Of a stretch of DNA of 64,000 nt, positions 61,204 to 64,000 are shown piece after piece. Made by a program: the position numbers and the translations under genes. The DNA lies in NCBI GenBank assembly GCA_036513415.1, contig DATBZA010000137.1, positions 46,725-110,724 of the forward strand. The letters are read 5' to 3'. Source of the DNA: 40CM-4-68-19 sp036513415 (GTDB lineage: Bacteria; Myxococcota; Myxococcia; Myxococcales; 40CM-4-68-19). The notes under the pieces are model-generated. The model saw nothing but the letters and a program-made list of their open reading frames with translations, was not told where the DNA came from and searched no databases. Within the stretch, counting starts at the first letter, position 1; each line of letters begins with the position of its first letter.

Positions 61204-62013
61204 CTACCGGAGTCCCGCGGCCCTTTCTACCTGCTCAGCGAGAGCGCCCGGAAATGCGAGCGTGACAAACTCCAGTTGTCCCCACAGCCGGAAGAGCCAC
61301 ATCGAAGCGCCCTCCGGAGTTCGCAGTCGGCGGTACTGAAACCCCGGTCCGAACATCGTAAACCGTGGGGTGCCGATGATCGCGGCCAGCAATTCCGGAT
61401 CGAGATCCTCTGGCTTGAGTATCGGGTCTACGGCTCGGATGAGACGGTTCGGGATCAGCATCGGACGAAAGATCATGTCCAATGGCATCAACGGGTGCGC
61501 ATCCCGCGGATGCGGTCCCGGCTCTGCCAGGATCGCGTTGATTTCGAGATAGTGCAGTCCGCGAACGAATTTCTCGAACACGGTCCGGACGGCGTCCCCA
61601 TCCAGCTTTCGGGCGGGCGACGCCGGGCGATACAGACCACCGCCCTTCTGGACGAACACGATCGGCGCACCCGGATGCGGCTTCGCCCACTCCATCGTGC
61701 GGAGGATCTTCAGGCCCTTCCCCGCGCGGTGCTTCGGGTCCTCACCGGCTCGCGCTTGGTCCGGTCGCCACGACCGGAAGATGTTCTCCTGAACTCCCGC
61801 GATCTCGGGAGCGTCCGGGTTGCAGATGAACAGAAGGTCGAGCGCGATCGCATCCTCAGCGTCGTGCAGCCGCTTGTTGCACTCCGGGCAGCACGGCACG
61901 GTTCTCTTCTGGATCCTCGCTGGTGTCGTGGTCGGGAACCACGCGAACGGGAACACGTGATCGCGCGTTGTCCCGGGTTGCTCCTGACAGTACACGCAGA
62001 CCCTTTTCGGCAT
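61204..62013 (-). CDS. HNH endonuclease-like protein
   Basis: A 269-residue protein from ATG 62013. The N-terminal HNH domain has CVYCQEQPGTTRDHVFPFAW and CCPECNKRLHDAEDAIALDL: two CxxC zinc pairs with the DH catalytic pair. The C-terminal 170 residues are an unknown domain, possibly for recognition. It is upstream of the trypsin-like protease on the same strand. Confidence 0.75.
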   Translation of the reverse strand: MPKRVCVYCQEQPGTTRDHVFPFAWFPTTTPARIQKRTVPCCPECNKRLHDAEDAIALDLLFICNPDAPEIAGVQENIFRSWRPDQARAGEDPKHRAGKGLKILRTMEWAKPHPGAPIVFVQKGGGLYRPASPARKLDGDAVRTVFEKFVRGLHYLEINAILAEPGPHPRDAHPLMPLDMIFRPMLIPNRLIRAVDPILKPEDLDPELLAAIIGTPRFTMFGPGFQYRRLRTPEGASMWLFRLWGQLEFVTLAFPGALAEQVERAAGLR

Positions 62014-62106
62014 CGCGTGCACTCTAGCGCGCCCCCCCGACACTTCGGCGGAAAAACGGGAACGCGGGCCGCCTCAGCGGAGGAAGATGACCGCCGCAGA
62101 GCGCCG

Positions 62107-62183
62107 GACAGTGATTTTCAGGCCCATGTCCGACCCGCAGGCCGTCCTCTTCGCTGCCCTCGCCATAAGCGAACGTTGGCGGT
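62107..62183 (-). repeat. Imperfect direct repeat upstream of HNH gene
   Basis: This matches 60247-60319 with scattered differences and lies about 95 bases upstream of the HNH start. It is not a tRNA or terminator. It may be the promoter region of both minus-strand units or part of an older duplication. Confidence 0.55.
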
Positions 62184-62325
62184 CGGCGTCGTTATGGCGG
62201 ACCTGTGGGGTGCGGGGCTCTATTGAATGTCGGCCGTGTGAAACCGTGTGAAAAACGAGGCCCGAAAAAGCCCCGTCCAGCGGCGCACAGCCGAGAGACC
62301 TCAGAGTGAGCCGACGGTCCGGCGC

Positions 62326-62374
62326 GGACTTTGAATCCCGCTATGATGGTTCGAATCCATCCGCCCCAACTCAG
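62326..62374. repeat. Attachment site, middle copy (49 bp)
   Basis: An exact copy of 52944-52992. It has only the 3' part of the tRNA, so it is not a tRNA gene. It is the right end of the large island and the left end of the next small element; the flanks on both sides resemble the corresponding flanks of the other copies. Confidence 0.9.
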
Positions 62375-62438
62375 CATTTTTCGCGGCCGTGTGAAGGCCG
62401 GCGGCGCATTCCGCCCTCCGCCGGACCGTCACCACCGC

Positions 62439-62795
62439 CTACAGGTGCTGCTCGATCCACTGCCAGGCATTTTCGGTGAAGCCCTGCCCGGCGGCGGCAT
62501 CGCCTGAGACGTCGACGACCAGCAGCCTGTCCGCGCTGTCGAGCAGCGCTCCCAGCTCGCTCCGGACCTGCCGCACCTCCTTCGGCGTCGACACCAGCCA
62601 GGTCGAGTCGAGGTGGTGCCACCAGCCCGGGAACCCCTGCAGTGGAGCAGGGAGAGCCGAAGGAGCCCGCCGTTGGCTGACAAGGCATTGAAATTCGAGA
62701 TCGCCGTCAGTGCCGACGGGATGGTCTCTGGACTCAAGGGTTGCGACGAAGGTTATCGACGAGACCAACCAATCGATGAAGCGGGTGGCGTTCAC
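62439..62795 (-). pseudogene. SinR-family protein remnant
   Basis: The last 65 of 118 residues (GFPGWWHHLDSTWLVST, ADRLLVVDVSGDAAAGQGF, ENAWQWIEQHL) match small SinR-like proteins, but the usual first 30 residues are missing and replaced by unrelated text. It looks like a gene cut by recombination. Its role is unknown. Confidence 0.5.
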
Positions 62796-63001
62796 GATCC
62801 GCTAGTTTGGATCCCGGGTTGCCAGGACTCCGACGCGGCGTATCTCCGCCCGCACCGATCGCACCAATAGAAGTGGCGGGGGAACCGAGGCCGTTCCTGG
62901 CGCTGGTGCAGAAGCGCGCTGTGACACGCGCGGCACACCAGACAACGACCTACGCCTGGGTCAGGTAGCTGTTCGCTCGCTGCAACGGGCTTCGGAACCA
63001 T
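62792..63001 (-). CDS. Possible small zinc-ribbon protein
   Basis: A 69-residue open frame with RCLVCRACHSAL and FYWCDRCGRRYAASE, a pattern that could bind zinc through four or five cysteines. It overlaps the next remnant by four bases. With no family match and short length it could be chance. Confidence 0.3.
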   Translation of the reverse strand: MVPKPVAASEQLPDPGVGRCLVCRACHSALLHQRQERPRFPRHFYWCDRCGRRYAASESWQPGIQTSGS

Positions 63002-63046
63002 GCGGCAAGATATTCTTGGTCCCCGACACGGGCTGCTCGAGACTGG

Positions 63047-63625
63047 TCAAGGCCAGCGATACCCGACCGCCGCGAGCAGCGCCCATGTCAACCTCGGCGC
63101 CGCGCGGGTCTGCCACGGTTGCGCACTGGCAAGATTCGGAGGGTCCTCCTGACCTTGCCAGTAGGTCATCGCAACCTGGGCACCGAGCGTGAATCCGTCC
63201 CAACTTGGAGGCATCACCCGGATTCCCGTCGAGCCATGCAAGGTGAGCGCGGGATGGCCGTACAACGGTGCAGTTTCGGTGCAGTCCACGCACTGCCAGG
63301 TGGCAAGCTTCCCGATTCCCAGCGCGCCTCCAAGATACAATTGCTCCGAGCCGGACGTGTGCAAGCGCCCTTCCATGAGCGCGGCCCAAGCGGTCATCCC
63401 GGAAGGGTCGACCCGGCCGGCGTAGGCGCCACTGGTATACCTCCCCTCGTTCCCGGCCACTCCGAGCAGCAGTCCAGAGACCGTCACCAAGTCGTCGAAG
63501 TCCGCGCCGACACGCAACGAAAGAGCGATCGCCTTTGGGTCACCGCTGCCGCCGGCGAGATATCCCCCGAGAACTTCCACTTCGGGCGCCAAGGCGAGTG
63601 AAGCCGCCATCAGGGTCGCTAACAT
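63047..63625 (-). CDS. Exported beta-rich protein, possible outer-membrane barrel
   Basis: A 192-residue protein with a short signal (MLATLMAASLALA) and alternating polar/hydrophobic strands such as LYLGGALGIGKLATWQ and GFTLGAQVAMTYWQG, ending in VGYRWP, like small outer-membrane barrels with a C-terminal aromatic strand. Two cysteines (CVDC) are present. No family is recognised. It is cargo of the second element or a displaced chromosomal gene. Confidence 0.55.
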   Translation of the reverse strand: MLATLMAASLALAPEVEVLGGYLAGGSGDPKAIALSLRVGADFDDLVTVSGLLLGVAGNEGRYTSGAYAGRVDPSGMTAWAALMEGRLHTSGSEQLYLGGALGIGKLATWQCVDCTETAPLYGHPALTLHGSTGIRVMPPSWDGFTLGAQVAMTYWQGQEDPPNLASAQPWQTRAAPRLTWALLAAVGYRWP

Positions 63626-63794
63626 GGAGAACCCCTTCTCCCGCTCGACTCGCGCTTGGAACGTTCGGTCACGCGTTGGGTACGCCGACGGGCAGATCGC
63701 CCAGTTCGTACCCGTCAGCGATATCGAGGCCTGAAAAGGCCCTGTCTAGCGGCTTCCAGCGGACGGTCCTCAGAGTGAGCCGAGGGGCTGGAAC

Positions 63795-63840
63795 GGACTT
63801 GAATCCCGCTATGATGGTTCGAATCCATCCGCCCCAACTC
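63795..63840. repeat. Attachment site, right copy (one base shorter)
   Basis: GGACTTGAATCCCGC onward repeats the tRNA 3' segment with one T missing and identity ending at ACTC. It ends the accessory region; chromosomal sequence resumes after it. Confidence 0.85.
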
Positions 63841-63869
63841 CCGTGAGCTCGGCACGCTCGGCGCGTGAA

Positions 63870-64000
63870 TCATTTGTACAGGACGAAGCCGGCATAGTCG
63901 GCGGCGCTCTCGCTGCGGGTCTGGTCGCCGTCGCTCATCACGCCGATGCCTTGCAGCTCGGGGACTTCCGCGCTCGGATCGCCGCCGGCGAAGTGCTCGC
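63870..64000 (-). CDS. DUF3047-like protein, C-terminal end only
   Basis: The last 43 codons of a minus-strand gene that continues past the window. The text includes ELQGIGVMSDGDQTRSESAA and ends DYAGFVLYK. The GIxxMxDxDxT..A..Y pattern is typical of the end of DUF3047 exported proteins. Function unknown. Confidence 0.5.
   Translation of the reverse strand, partial: EHFAGGDPSAEVPELQGIGVMSDGDQTRSESAADYAGFVLYK

Larger units (their letters stand above)
52944..62374. mobile_element. Genomic island integrated in tRNA-Gln
   Basis: About 9.4 kb between exact 49-bp direct repeats of the tRNA 3' part. It carries a shortened tyrosine recombinase, an XRE-led nucleotide-metabolism operon, a DNA glycosylase-like gene, an HTH membrane protein, an HNH nuclease and a trypsin-like protease. 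The 53.9-57.6 kb part has visibly lower G+C than the chromosome. There are no phage structural or conjugation genes. Confidence 0.85.
62375..63840. mobile_element. Second, decayed element in the same attachment site
   Basis: About 1.5 kb between the middle and right copies of the tRNA repeat. The 120 bp before the right copy resemble those before the middle copy (CCTCAGAGTGAGCCGA shared), and its left end resembles that of the large island. No recombinase gene remains. It holds a SinR-like remnant, a possible zinc-ribbon gene and an exported beta-rich protein. Confidence 0.7.

Noticed and set aside
62326..63840. Two extra tRNA-Gln genes
   Set aside because: Both copies lack the acceptor 5' strand, D arm and part of the anticodon stem, so they are attachment duplicates.
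63846..63866. A fourth copy of the palindromic repeat
   Set aside because: Only a short CTCGGCACGCTCGGCG resemblance; the TTCAGATCAAACG end is absent.

Overview
The window is a high-G+C, gene-dense bacterial chromosome segment. Bactofilin beside parAB, an ATP synthase split into separate F0 and F1 operons, Asp/Gly-rich lipoprotein linkers and myxobacteria-like exported proteins suggest a member of the Myxococcota, perhaps near Anaeromyxobacter. That placement is inference: no rRNA gene is present to confirm it.

1-12.3 kb holds housekeeping and storage genes: ribonuclease J (cut by the window edge), a PcrA/UvrD helicase, adenosine deaminase, a glycogen cluster (glgC, a GH57 enzyme, a galT-type uridylyltransferase, glgA), and an iron-storage pair (bfd, bfr) behind a Fur-box-like palindrome. 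12.5-15.1 kb is the F0 ATP synthase operon. 15.1-24.7 kb holds hemL, two lipoproteins, gyrA and several unknowns. 24.7-29.7 kb is the F1 operon, followed by a hibernation factor, Hsp20, bactofilin and an OPT transporter.

33.4-46.8 kb is the replication-origin neighbourhood: parB-parA, a perfect parS site, rsmG, yidC, yidD, rnpA and rpmH on the minus strand, then dnaA, dnaN, recF and gyrB on the plus strand. DnaA-box-like 9-mers cluster at the start of dnaA, and a second parS-like palindrome lies inside yidC. The jag-mnmE-mnmG block often found here is absent. An eight-cysteine exported protein sits between dnaN and recF. A family of palindromic repeats of about 166-185 bp lies between convergent genes at 12.4, 35.9 and 46.8 kb.

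46.9-52.8 kb ends with an operon of TadE/TadG/Flp-like pseudopilin proteins without visible assembly machinery.

52.9-63.8 kb is accessory DNA in a tRNA-Gln(TTG) gene. A 49-bp copy of the tRNA 3' part bounds a 9.4-kb island, and a third, slightly shorter copy bounds a smaller decayed element. The island has a shortened tyrosine recombinase, lower-G+C cargo and two candidate conflict modules. The more striking is a four-gene operon: XRE regulator, nucleoside deoxyribosyltransferase-like protein, thymidylate-kinase-like protein, and a 721-residue protein joining a class I aminoacyl-tRNA-synthetase-like core (HLGH and PMSGN in place of HIGH and KMSKS) to an HD phosphohydrolase. A HhH-GPD glycosylase-like gene is divergent to it. 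The second module is an HNH endonuclease next to a trypsin-like protease. I regard the first as the best candidate for an undescribed system. All functions proposed for it are inferred from motifs and gene order.
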